A stretch of DNA of 64,000 nucleotides, taken from positions 135,916-199,915 of the forward strand of contig NW_019775738.1 in assembly GCF_001039355.2 (NCBI RefSeq), given 5' to 3'. The stretch's first letter is position 1. Every line of letters starts with the position of its first letter. The stretch is from Lingula anatina. Lineage: Eukaryota > Brachiopoda > Lingulata > Lingulida > Lingulidae. Below the pieces are notes generated by a model. That model made no database searches. It was not told where the DNA came from and saw only the letters and a list, made by a program, of their open reading frames with translations. A program made the translations under genes and the position numbers. This document shows positions 24,415-60,917 of this stretch, one piece after another.

Positions 24415-24500
24415 CTTTTCTGCAGGTATAGGGAGGCTGGTTGGCAGGGATTTGAGTGAACGCCGGTCCCCGTCTCTCTCTCTCTCTCCTCTTTATACAT
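24409..24500 (-). promoter_or_regulatory. Putative promoter and 5' exon of the unassigned secreted gene
   Basis: On the - strand a TATAAAG box (about 24491-24497) lies some 80 bp before the ATG at 24414, leaving room for a TSS near 24465. A purine (GAGA) run follows the box. The coding part of this exon is just ATG AAG, followed by donor GTAGGT. This is inferred only from position and motif. Confidence 0.4.
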
Positions 24501-26913
24501 GTACCCAGTAGTGTTTGTTTGTCAATCATTGTCAACGCGGCTCGTCAACGATGCTTCAACCAATAACGTATACAGATCTGCGCTTTAACACACCACCGTA
24601 TAAAAGAGCGCACAAAGATTGACAGGCCTTCATATTATTGTTTGTATCATTTTTTTTCTTCTTTTTTCAGTATGCTTACAGGTACTTCTGGGTACGCCTA
24701 CCTCGGTAAAATATAAAAGAATGCGGACCTACAGCGTAAACATGCGGAACTGTATCGTTGCTAGGGGCGTGGTAATACGGGTATGAATAATGCGTTCACA
24801 TCAGTTTTAAGGAGGCCGATGATATAATCCCAACATAATCACATCCAAGTGTTATGCATGCACGAACCGATATCTGTCCAATGTACCTTTACTGGGGAAT
24901 TAATTTTTTTCGCCTATTGCCTTTTTTATCGAGACGTCAATGATCTATACGGTGGATGAAGTCATTGAGAATTTTGAAAGAAACTCGTTCTATTGTGGTC
25001 TAACGTGAATACGTATACAGATCGAGGGTGCAATTATTTGTGTTGATGTTAAATCATCCGCAGTGCCTATTAGATATAGAAGTTAGCATTGTGTAAAAAA
25101 GGGGCGTTGATAAAAAAAATAAGCTTAACAAACTTCTAACTGGGCACTGCTGTAATAAACTAATCATGAAATGACGTGAAAACTGTTTTATTATTTGTGT
25201 AGTTAATATAATGCCCTTTTTATATCCATCGGTATACTTAAGTGGCTCATTCTGTACCGGTACACATTAAGAGGTCCGCTCGTGTTATTTTGCTACTTGG
25301 GTTTTACTCTTTTTCACAGGTTCTCCCCAAGTAAACTTCCTACTGTTTATTTCAGCAAAATCAGTTTATAGCCAAGATTTACTTTATCCAGAATTGTTTT
25401 GCACAGCATAAACATGTCAGCTTCTTACACGTTAACTAATATCTTTACCGTCTCGAGAGTAATTCACACCACTGTTAATAACGAGACTCAAAATATATGA
25501 ATGTTTACACCAAATTCGAGTTTATGGATCCTTATTCTTTAAACCGTTTAAGATACAATATACCGCTTGATTGAGGGAAACTGGATGCAACCTCCAAGAG
25601 AAATTACAATTTTGCTATTTAAGAAACCACAGGGCTCATTGTGTGTTTTTAAACAATCACACATTGGTTTTAAACGGCTTATATCGTAAGCGTTCTAAAT
25701 CCCAACTGCACTAAGCCTGAGGTGAATTGTGAACGTCACGAACGCATTTCCGATCCTCCGGATTTGATGTCGGAAGGATTAAAAATAAGGCTTAATCTGT
25801 ATTTGATAGTGCAATGTAATGTGGGTAAAGACTATGAAAAGAACTGATGGGGTCCCTAGGAGAGGAAGAAGGGTGTTATTGGAGCGTTAAGGGTAACCGA
25901 GAGGGGGAACTATAGACCCTGCAGGCTGGAATTCAATTCGGGTTATGCGATGGGCACGTAAGATCAGTGACGCTATGACACATGAAAGCCCAAACTCCTT
26001 TATCCATTGTGAAGAGGATTGAATTCCAAACAAAAAAGAAAGTATATTGCTACGAAAACTAATCAATAAAATGTTGTTTTATTGCTCTTTTGGTGTGTTT
26101 GTGGAAGATGTAAAGGGATTGTAACGCGAGAATCAAGGCGTGAAGTTATTGTATGCATTATAGAAGCAGTGTCAAGGCTTATAAAATTGAGCAAATAGTA
26201 ATGAAATGTGATGGGTGCACACCTGTAATCCCGTGTGCAACATTTAATGCTCTGGCCATGTTTTGTCTGTACTTAAAGTCAACAGATTTAGCCACGTGTG
26301 AAAGTGTCTATCATTCTAACACCTCTTTGGATAAGTTTGTTTCTTATTGTTAGTTTTACGGTGAGCTCACATTGTCAATCTCGGACACGGAATGGTGGGT
26401 AGAGCAAATATGTCAAATTATAAGGTTTTAACAGAGAGAGGGAGTGGACGAGAAACACAATGAGAAAAAAAGGAATGCATGTGGAACAAGGCCAATAATA
26501 AGACGGATTAACTAAATGTTCACAAAGAAACCTAAAGAAACCTGGATTTAATGTACTCAGACTCGTTCCACCTTTCAACTGCAACAAGCGAACACATTTG
26601 TGAAATGTATATTTAGCAAATTTCGCAATTTCCGTATTATTTTTTGTTTTAAAGCACTTGTTACGCATGATATTAAGTACAGTCACAGACGAGTATAAAA
26701 ATAGACAGGCCAGAAGAACAAATTCAGTATTTGGGCTCTGAATATACACACAGCATAAGACCATTATTTCAGCAGTGGTCTCTTTATTGCCAATATAAAA
26801 TTGTTTTCAAGATCATAAGTTATGCATTTCACCGTGAGTAAACGACTGAAATATTCAACAGTCTCTTTTTCCATCACGAGATGGACTTTTGGCGCATCAC
26901 CATTGAAAATAGT

Positions 26914-27150
26914 GGTCTACGTAGATCGATCCATCTTTGCAGGGACTCACGCTGAATGCAGTCAGTTAAACAGATTAACATGCATCTTCCTAGCACTGGG
27001 TAGAATACAGAGAAGCTGGTTATTAAAGGAATATGTTGGAAACAAGAGAAAGTGTGTTGATCTGTCAAACTGATTGCATTCAGCAAGTTAGATTCCAGCG
27101 GTGTTAGATCGATCTACGTAAACCGAGAGCTTCATTGTGAATGAGCCCTT
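26914..27150. mobile_element. Foldback element, family B copy
   Basis: Inverted arms TCTACGTAGATCGATCCATC and TTAGATCGATCTACGTAAAC, with inner CACGCTGAATGCAGTCAG and CTGATTGCATTCAGC. Located in a gene-free stretch. Confidence 0.65.
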
Positions 27151-27733
27151 AAAGCTTTTGGGGATTTTTTAAAGATATAACTTTTCAATGACGGAAAAAG
27201 TGTGGAAATTACCAGGAAAACCCATAGTTTTTATACAAAGGTCTCAAGCTCAGAGTGTAAGTGTCGGCCAGCTGACCGCTTGTACTTCTAGTACTCTTTG
27301 CTGCATGTCAACCCGGAGACCTAGGAAAATAACTCAGTTGCGTGCGGAAGGGACATGTAGCCTGTGAACAGTATTTAACCAACAGCAGTATAATTCAAAT
27401 AAGGGTCATTATACGCCATAGTACGCCAGGAAATCTTTATATACGCAGCGGGCGTAATTGACCGACCACTGAAGCCAGCGTCATGAATACTACAGGGGTA
27501 TAGTGTAATAGTGAAATGATTTCTGTGTCGCTGTGCTATATCATGGAACACTCACAGTTGTAAAACTGACTCTGCATATAAAAAAGTGTAACAATGCCAT
27601 ATAGGAAAATAAGAAGTAGAATGATTTTTGTTAAACAAGGACATTTGTCTGAAAACTACGACAAAACACATTACAAATTAGTCATGGTACCGAATACACG
27701 TGCGTACGGCCGAGTTGACGCGGAACCGAAGCA

Positions 27734-27737
<4 letters not shown>

Positions 27738-27815
<78 letters not shown>
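27738..27815. repeat. TA microsatellite
   Basis: Uninterrupted (TA)n of about 38 units in the gene-free stretch. Confidence 0.95.
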
Positions 27816-27817
<2 letters not shown>

Positions 27818-28896
27818 AATTAATTATTGTTGGAAATAAAGAAAATTTGCATTTGTGAATGGGTTGATGTCTAGCATTCCAATCCGACTTTGCCATTTTG
27901 GTTGATCAAATATTGGTTATAAATCTTTAAACAAACAAGGTGTGTCTGAAAACAAATGTCGGTCAAAGTGGTATCAAAATCAATTAACATGTATGTTGCT
28001 TCTACACAACAAAAAAGTCGCTGTTTCCACCTCAAAATAAGCTCCTCTTATAATTACATTTTCTGTCTTTTTCTGCCAGGCTTTTATGCACTCCAAGTGG
28101 GATTATTTTTTAATATTGCATTTAGTCAAAATAATGTGTTTGATAATAAATAATCGAGTTTCCCCATTCATTTTTTGTAAATGGCCCATCCATAGACAAA
28201 GGGAAGCCCTCTTCAAAAATTCTAAAAAGTTTTTACCAGTCAGTAATTAACTGCGGGATAGATAACGCAGCAATATTAGAATTTCATTGGATATAAATAA
28301 TAAATACACAGTAGTTGACCTTGGTGATGTGTGGTACGACCTTGACCCAACGAAAAAGTACATGTATATGTAAGACAGGTAGAATATTCACTTCACCATG
28401 AGCAGAAAGTACAAGTATATTACAGTAGAAAACACTTTGTGGGTTCAGACGAATTGGGTTCTGAATTCTGACGAGTTGGGAAATGAAACATATTAAAGCC
28501 ATGTAAAGGCCAGTAAACTTAAACCAGGGTGCTAATGCACAATGGGAACTAAAAAGAAAATGAAAGTACTATTGGGAAACAAGTCTGTAGAATTTTAATT
28601 AAAATATGCATGTTGTTAACGGTTGTAAAGATTTGTAATTTGTAATTCGGTGGTTAAGTGTACGTGTATAGCGTATTTTTAGGGGCTTTGGTGTTTGTGT
28701 CTGTGTATAAAATTGTATTTTGTGCCATAAATCTTACCTTTGTATGTTTGTGTAAAAACGCATCCTTATACACACATGTATTGTGTACACGTGCTGATCC
28801 AAGAATTAAAAACTGGGGGTAAAGGGCTGGCTGCAGGTGTACCCTTGTTTTGCTCTATATAATTGCAGCAGTAAACCACATGGGTACCATATATAA

Positions 28897-28944
<48 letters not shown>

Positions 28945-28945
28945 T
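28897..28945. repeat. ATT microsatellite
   Basis: (ATT)n of about 16 units. Similar runs occur at 2341, 3650, 7423-7464 and 32279-32324; an AAAT run lies at 4626-4664 and a CT run at 12030-12063. Confidence 0.9.
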
Positions 28946-31474
28946 TGAGAAAGGGAGATGGGTATGTCTCACAAGGTGTAGGAGTCGGCACTGCCGCCCC
29001 CCTCCGTCCACTGCGATTTTTGTATCTCTTAAGACCTCTGAAACTTGCATTTAATTAATGTCAACTAAGGCCATGAAGACTCTTACGATATCGTACATCC
29101 TTTATGTAGCGTCTCACCATCATACCAGTTCAACACATCTTAACATCAGTATTTCGTGTTGCAAATTGGGACAAATGAGGCAATTTTTGCATATTGAATG
29201 AGAGATCTATCAAGAGCGTGGCATATGTTATGATCGGTAATGGTGTGCAGCATATGAAGCAGATGTTCAACGCCGACTGTTTTAACAATAAGTCGTCCCG
29301 GTTCACTGTCAGACAGTCAGAAGTTTGGTGGGGAGCGCTGAGAGCTACGACTCGTAAGTAAGACATAGTAGCCGAGGGTGACAAAGCAGCCCTGTTTTGT
29401 ACACCCGTTTGATTCATATTATGCAAAACGTCACCATTGTAAATTGTGAAAATTATTTGGTTTACTGTGGTTTGCAGGTTTTATGGTACTATAACGTCAT
29501 TAAAATATATAACGGGCGTTTTGTCTTTTAAGAATGCTATGAAATTTAAAAATGCTATGAAAGCGTTAAAGCATATTTCTGTTGTTTCCAAATTTAAAGA
29601 GTTTGAACATTAAGGCACGGTGTCTCATTATGGCAACCTTCGAGGTAGCCATACAGGCTTGGTCCTTGGCTTTTCTGTTAGTGCTTCTAGAGTGTTAAAA
29701 ATCACTTTTAAACGACGATTTGGTCTGTAAAAGACAAGGCTGATCCAAATTACATCTATTTCTAATGCATAAGAAATGAATTACGTTTCAGTTTAATAAC
29801 TATTTTGAAGCATTCGGTATATTTCTTTTCATGCCGTTTCCGTTTATCTTCATATATGCATCATTTGTAATACAGTATAGTGTGCAAACTATACCAAGTG
29901 TTTCAACCATTTACAGAATGTGTTTGGCAGTGGAAAAAAATGACTTTAAAACTCCACCTTTTCGCAAATTATTTGTCGTTAAGTTGCCCCATTCTCCCTC
30001 CAGAATATGAGACTCATAAAGTAATTACATCATATCTATGCAAATGTTAATGTAATATGCATTTACACAGGATAAAGAGAGCATTTTTTCATTGTTTGCC
30101 CATAAATTCGTCTTTCACAGAATACTTCTCTTATAAATGGAACACAACAGAAACACTTCTTTTGCAGATCTAAATAACAGCGATAAATTTACATTCAAAA
30201 TGAACACCTCCGGTGAGGCGGTGGTAAAACGTTTGGCCAAATATTAAAAAGAACGGTCGTTTATTTATCATTGTGTCTTTTGTTACCTACATACCTGTAT
30301 AACAACTTAAAAAAGTATTTACATGTAGGTTTTTCCATTTTGTTATATGTAATAAAACGTACTGAGTACATGCCTTTTTTGAATGCATTCTTTTCATCAG
30401 GTTTGCTTTAGGACGGTTGAAATGCACTTGGTGCCAGATTTTAAATTATTTGCGTTGCACCGGTATTGATTGGAAGGATATAGTAATATGATTTTTATGA
30501 AAAGTAACAGCTTCTCTGCGTATAAGATACGTTATAAAAAATGAAATAGATAGAAAAAAACATAATTGCGCTTATCGTCAATAACTTTATTGAGGAGTGG
30601 GAAACGGCAGCTTTTAATTTCATAGAAAATTCAATGAGTCACTAACATTCGATACGCTTGACACATAATGAGACGATAGCATGCTGACAGAATGCAACGC
30701 TGAACTTTATTAACATCATTTGTGGTGTTTATTTCGGATTTAGGAATAATCACCGAATGCCAACCTTCAAAACAGAAAAAAAAACAACTACAAAACAAAG
30801 GTACGTGTATGCTACTTTTCCACATTACTGAACCAATTGCAAACCCAGGGGTGGGCACACGAAGTGCCCCCGAGATTTGGAAATACTCCTGTCTTCTCTT
30901 CTTCCCTCCTACCCCCCCCCCTCCCCACCTCCAAAATATAATAAAATATGAATACTTGAAAAAAAGAGACAAAACCAACTTATTTTCAAATGTCTGTACC
31001 CTCAATTTTTAAAATGTCACATCTGGTACATTTAACTTGCTGAACGAAGTAAGGTGGAGAACGATACCCCATGTGACCCACCTTGCCTGCATAAACAGTG
31101 CCCCCTTCGGGGTACAGCTAGTCTAATTTCTTTTCTTCTGAACATCTGAATCTGTGATTCAGCAATAACATATTTTATTTCATATGCTCATTTGTAAAAT
31201 ACTAGGAGGCATAAATATGTATGCAACCGCCGATTCAAAGCAGGATGCAAATATCTCAAATTAAAAAATAATAATTAGTATATAATGATGAAGAGCGCAC
31301 CACGAATCCCTAGTATTACATATGTATCAAAAGTCATTAGATCGACTGTTAATACCATGGACATCAAGATAAAGATTATATTCTACATTTGTTTAAGCTT
31401 ACGATATATTTGTTTAAGTTTAATTATATATTGTTTCGAAATTTGCGTATAGTGAATTATTGCTATTGCAGAAA

Positions 31475-32279
31475 ATGCGCGCTTGGGGATCAAATGCTTT
31501 TCTGCTTCTTTTCGTCTTTGCACGGACCGTCTATGGCTTCGGTAAGTACATTCTTGTACAAAATCATTTTCAAGCGATTGAAGGAATTTGTGCCTGTGCT
31601 TATGCGGGCACGCGCGCGTGTGTGTGTGCTAATGTCACTAGCAGCTGATTTTGCTGGTACATCATATGGCTTCTTTTGTGTCTGCGTGCGTTTGTGCCTT
31701 ATACAGATATGTGCGTGCGTGTTCATGTGTGTGTGTTCGCGCTCGTGCGTATGTGTGTGTGTTATTTTTTTCATTAGAGAATGCACACGTATGAATCCAA
31801 AAGGGAGAACATAGTATTTTCACTTGTAGTATAAACTTTTGTTTCTCAATTCCTTCTCTAAAATGTCACTCGTTTATGTTACCTAACATTGCACTATGTT
31901 CATTTGGGTATAATTTATGCACATTTAAAGTACTCTATATCAATCTCAGGGGGCGGGTGTGAATGCAAGGCAACGGGAGATCCGCACTACCATACCTGTG
32001 ATGGCGTCACCCTTCAATACCAGGGCGCATGCGCGTATAACTTAGCAAGCACGTGTTCTCATGGCTCAAAGGATGATCGATTCATCGGGTGAGGTTCTTT
32101 TTCATTAGCTATGATTTGGTCTAAGAGCATCGTCGTGAATCATACTGAAGTTGAAAGCCATTTGAATGACTTAATTGTTAACAACACTTTCTGGTTTTAA
32201 GCTACTTTTATTATTACATTTCATTTAACTCAAGAAAACTTGTGAAAATTGCAGTTTGTCAGGATATAATACGTTAAAT

Positions 32280-32328
<49 letters not shown>

Positions 32329-34756
32329 CATTTATCAATAAATCCATTTTTCATAAATGTGTATTAAAATGTACAATGCTCCAACAGAAATTGTATGCAT
32401 TCCTATGCTGAATTGTTACATAAACGTATTATGAAAATGCCATCTTTTTCAAGTTTTCGCATTTTGATAAAGAACAAACATCCCATCAACCAAGAAGACG
32501 TTTCTTACGCCAGGGCCGTCAAGGTGGACTTTGGGAAGCGGACCATTTACATGGATACTGCCGGAAACTTTAAGGTAACTCGAAATTCAGGGCCCAGTTT
32601 TATAGGATAAAATTGTTGTCCTCTAGACAATTATCCTGGAAGTAACAGCCATTTCCACCGCCGGATAGTAATATCAGAGACAAAAAGAAGTATTTAGTGT
32701 TTAGAAAACATTACTTTACCAACAGGACAACTTACTTCCGAGAAGATAACAATTTCACCCAAAGTTGGAATTTCTTTCTCGATTTTCAATTATCCAGATG
32801 TAAAATTGTATTTACGAAGGTACGGACCTGTTAAGTTGACTTTTGTTAACAGTCGAGCTGATATCAGGCGGCCGTAAAATTAAGCATTTTGTGTTATGAA
32901 GTTTAATAACCAACTTTGCGCATACTAGTAGTTCCAAGAAGAGTCATCTAGAATACTGGTAGGCGTATACGCCTTCCACACAACATGTTCAGTTGACACA
33001 ACCATCGACNNNNNNNNNNNNNNNNNNNNNNNNNNNNNNNNNNNNNNNNNNNNNNNNNNNNNNNNNNNNNNNNNNNNNNNNNNNNNNNNNNNNNNNNNNN
33101 NNNNNNNNNNNNNNNNNNNNNNNNNCCCCCCCCACACACAAAAAAAAAAAAAACAGATTATTCAAGCTAAAAATGATGAGAGAGAGAGAGCCTATGACGC
33201 TGTTTCTATCCTTCAGGTCGATGGGCAAGTTATCCATGATGGCGACCTCCCTTACGAGTCTAAGCGCATCATAGTTAACAAACACTCTGAGGGGGGCATG
33301 GAACGCTTGGTATTCATGACTGACTTGGGCTTTAAAGTCACCTTGGACATCACGCGCAACGAGCGGGGTGACGTCATCGCCGACATCCCACCTTGGTATA
33401 AAAACGCGGGACTGTGCGGCCTCTGTGGGAACTGGAATGACAACCCCCACGACGACTACGCCACCAAGGACGGCACGATAGTCGAGAACCTGAGTCAACC
33501 CATCAGGGACGCTCTTATAGCCGATAGTCTTCACCAGCATGACCCCGAGCTGGACCTGCAAGAGTAAGTGGCAGTAATAAACGTGTCCTTCCCGAGGTTT
33601 CGAAAATAACGAAGTACGAATACGGATGACAAGTAAATAAAACAATGATTCGATTACCGCCACACCCTAATGTAATAAAGGATCAGTGTTTTTTGTATGA
33701 ATGGCGACGTTTTAAACTTCTCTTTTCAAATCCAGGGAGTGTACCTTGATATGATTTTTTTACGATAAGCAGCTATCTTGAAGTGAAAGAAGTGATTACA
33801 AAAAGCCAGTTTACTCCGAGTCTCTTACCAGGACTATTAATAACATAGTTTATTATATCACATTCTTTTTCATATATTATATATTATTCCCATTAATATC
33901 TTTTAGTTATATCCTTTCCACTTTATTTTATTTTGTTTTATTTCATTTTATTGTATTTTATTTCATTTCATTTTATTTCGTTTCATTTCATATCATTTTA
34001 TTTTATTATATTTTAATTTATTTCATTTTAATATGATTTGATTTCGTTTCGTTCATTTCGTTTATTTCATTTCAATTTATTTAGTTTTATTCTATTTCAC
34101 ATTGGCTGCTTCTGTAAGTACATGTCCTCTGGTTAATATTGTTGTGCTTCTTCATTGTCAGTTTATAGAACTCACAACCCATACATCCACATTCAAAGTG
34201 GTTTCTAGTAACACTTCATGTTTTAATCATAAATGAACAATAATTGGACAAGCCCAATACCATATTAAAAGAGGTGAAACGCCGCTTTGGGACTTGTCAT
34301 TAGCAACATGACGACAATACAGTGATTTTATATATTACATGATATACTTTCTTTCACACTTCCGGTTTCCGTTATATTAGTCTCTTTTTATATCGTTTAT
34401 CTTTTTGTGTTTTGCGTAGATGCGAAGAGACTTTAGCCAACAGTCCATACACTGCAAACACGTGTACTGACGACCAGCTCCAACAAGCTCAGAAGATGTG
34501 CGATCTCGATAACAGAAAACCTCTGAAGAAAAGTTTTAAGAGCTGTCGCCCTGTTCTGGAGGAAGATGGCATCAACTATGGCGGTTATATCGGTGCCTGT
34601 GAGTACGCTTACTGTTCGGGGATAGGGCACGGGAAATCGACGGCAAACCTAGGGGCCTGCACCGTCTTGAAGAGCCTTTCCGATCAGTGTACCGAACACG
34701 GCTCCAAAGCAAAGAAAAAGTGGAAGAAAAAGCTGAAGTGCTTTCATTTATTTTAA
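31475..34756 (+). CDS. Secreted VWD-C8 protein, five exons, 336 residues
   Basis: Exons 31475-31541, 31950-32088, 32454-32574, 33217-33563 and 34420-34756 join in phases 1, 2, 0 and 2 and end at TAA. The ATG at 31475 starts a signal peptide, MRAWGSNAFLLLFVFARTVY. The VWD domain follows: CECKATGDPHYHTCDGVTLQ, FRILIKNKHP, VKVDFGKRTIYMD and GLCGLCGNWNDNPHDDY at about residue 174. The last exon has C8-type spacing: QKMCDLDNRK, FKSCRPVL, GACEYAYCSG, GACTVLKSLSDQC. The tail is Lys-rich (KAKKKWKKKLKC). VWD-C8 units normally form long mucin, zonadhesin or IgGFc-binding proteins; here there is one unit and no TIL. A multimerising or mucus-associated extracellular role is inferred. The exon 3 acceptor is AAG. 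Confidence 0.9.
33010..33125. other. Assembly gap (116 N)
   Basis: A run of N lies inside intron 3 of the VWD-C8 gene, flanked by C-rich and A-rich sequence. Both neighbouring exons are intact and phase-compatible, so no coding sequence need be missing. Confidence 0.95.
33907..34108. repeat. Imperfect TTTTA/TTTCA pentanucleotide array
   Basis: About 200 bp of degenerate ATTTT/ATTTC repeats in the last intron of the VWD-C8 gene. Confidence 0.85.
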
Positions 34757-35165
34757 AACCTAAGTGAACCGCTTGAAGGAGGACAAGTAGATGCGTTTAA
34801 CTACCTTTAATTTCAACAAATTTTCAGTTTTCTTGATGTGGCCGTGCAAACATAGGGGATTTTCGATGGAAGCAGTTATTGACAGAGCAACACTGTGGTC
34901 CTGCGCATGCGTTCTTCGGGAAAACTGATCGTTTGTAATTTAAGGTGAAGGTTACCGATTTAAGACACACGCAAGTCAAGGACAATGATTTATGAACCGA
35001 ATTGTTTTTATGGCACTCATTGTTTCCAGACAAGAAGTCCAACTTGAATCCTAAATCGCAACCGTTTGCGTTTTATTTCACTGTGATAAGAAACCGTTAT
35101 TGTTCCACTTATTTTTCTCTGTGACAATGGAATGATTTAACAGAATGCAAGCGCTGGCCGTATTT

Positions 35166-35171
35166 AATAAA
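35166..35171 (+). terminator. Candidate polyadenylation signal AATAAA
   Basis: AATAAA about 410 bp after the VWD-C8 stop codon is a plausible 3' end. It precedes the inverted-repeat element at 35241. Confidence 0.45.
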
Positions 35172-35240
35172 AAGGTTGAGGGAATCTCCACATGCAACAC
35201 CAACAGCTATGGCCACTTATATTATTCAATCTCAGATGTG

Positions 35241-35519
35241 AAAGGGATAACAACTCTTCGTATGAGATTCATATTTCACAATAAGTACAACTTACAGAAT
35301 ATAATAATAAATTCTATTTTACCAGCAAAATGGCGGTTATTGCAATTATTCTGGGATCTGTGCTTGCCATCGGACCACTTAACCTCCATAGATGGCCACC
35401 CTCTTTAAGAGATTATTACAAATATAAAGTTTTAGCAAAAACATCAGGGACTAACTTCGAATGTCGGAATGAATTTATCAACTATTGGTAAGTACGGGAA
35501 TGTATTCGAATACCTCAGG

Positions 35520-35554
<35 letters not shown>

Positions 35555-35580
35555 CAAAATGAACAGTTGTTATCCCTTAA
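35241..35580. mobile_element. Family A element
   Basis: Starts AAAGGGATAACAACTCTTCG and ends AACAGTTGTTATCCCTTAA, about 340 bp. Interior AAATTCTATTTTACCAGC is shared with the other copies. A poly-T run sits before the right end, as in the 21600 and 59184 copies. Lies between two convergent genes. Confidence 0.75.
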
Positions 35581-36173
35581 AGCATCGTGCTGGTGGGTCG
35601 TGCTGTTACTCTAGGGGTCGAATCGTAGTCCCCACGCTTTCCATTTCTAAATAAATTGTGTGATTTTCCAAGCAGCGGTGAAGGGTTGACATAGTTTACT
35701 ACTTAGTTATCTATATATCTGTGATAATCAAGCGAAGTTAGGATATCGAGAATACAAAGCATTGGAATGGGATCCTTAGGATTCAGCTGTAAACATTTCG
35801 AAGTGAATTTACTTTTAGTTTATATGTGTGGCTGCACGTTCATCTTGAATTTAGGGTATTCTGGGCTATATGGTTATTTACACATATATATGTTTATGTG
35901 TATATGTTTAGAAACACGAGTGCTGAGAAAAGAAATATATGGGTTGCAAAGAAAAGATGTGTTGATCTTTTTTTAAGATATATGGATGCTGCAATTTGCC
36001 ATTTCCAGCCACATCTCTCTCTCTCTCTCTCTCGTACATTCTTTTTTTAATATTCTCCACATATAAACGCGCTTTATTTTCATTATACGGTAGGTGTTAT
36101 TGGGGTGTGTGCCCCGTATCCCGCTTTGTTATGCAAATGCCAACGCAAAACTCTCGTTCTTGCTCAAGCAAAG

Positions 36174-36179
36174 TTTATT
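36174..36179 (-). terminator. Candidate polyadenylation signal AATAAA
   Basis: TTTATT on + reads AATAAA on -, about 570 bp after the SRCR-LCCL stop. It would leave only about 1 kb between this 3' end and that of the convergent VWD-C8 gene. Confidence 0.35.
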
Positions 36180-36750
36180 AGTGCCGAAGTAACATTTCAT
36201 AAGCTGACAAAAAGTGAAATTTAATAGCCTCAACATTTAAAGATAGTTCCATGAAGTCAAAAACCCCTGTTACACGGAAATGACGTTAAATTACACACCA
36301 CCTCATAAGTTGTAAACACCATTTAGAATATATAATAATACAATAATAGATAATATATAATAACAACCGAATTAAAGGATTCCTGTTAAATGTGGATTGC
36401 TTCAATGCATCACAGCAAGTGCCGCTATATTATAGTCATTTCCCATATCTTCCATTTTAGAAAGTATTAAACATAAATGAAATTATTAAATGTTATCGAT
36501 GCTGAAGACTCTAAGAACCGTTGTAAAGTTGTCTACTATACCAGAACCATTATAGTCCTTAGGCGCCAGTGAAAACATTTACTTACAAAGCCAGTGACTA
36601 CATTTCTGGTAGAAACCACGAAGGACCCAATGCAGAGCATAAATCTAAGTCCTAACCCGCGGAAATGTTTAAGTGTCCTTGCGCAAGTCCTTTTGTACTT
36701 AATCGTAAAACATTTGGTGCCGTGTCCGTTACGTCTGTACCTCGGGCGAT

Positions 36751-60917
<24,167 letters not shown>

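Larger units (their letters stand above)
24501..31474. other. Gene-free stretch
   Basis: I see no exon with both domain sense and splice support on either strand. It holds a family B element, microsatellites and two + strand TATAAAAG words (about 24600 and 24714) with no gene that I can attach to them. The longest open frames read as random AT-rich sequence. Confidence 0.5.

Noticed and set aside
26375-26764. - strand frame of 129 codons
   Set aside because: Hydrophobic, low-complexity translation with no acceptor or donor and no recognisable motif.
29130-29426. - strand frame of 98 codons
   Set aside because: No start context, splice sites or domain similarity; likely chance.
31490-31786. 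- strand frame rich in His-Thr and Arg-Ala
   Set aside because: It is the complement of a GT-rich tract in the first intron of the VWD-C8 gene.
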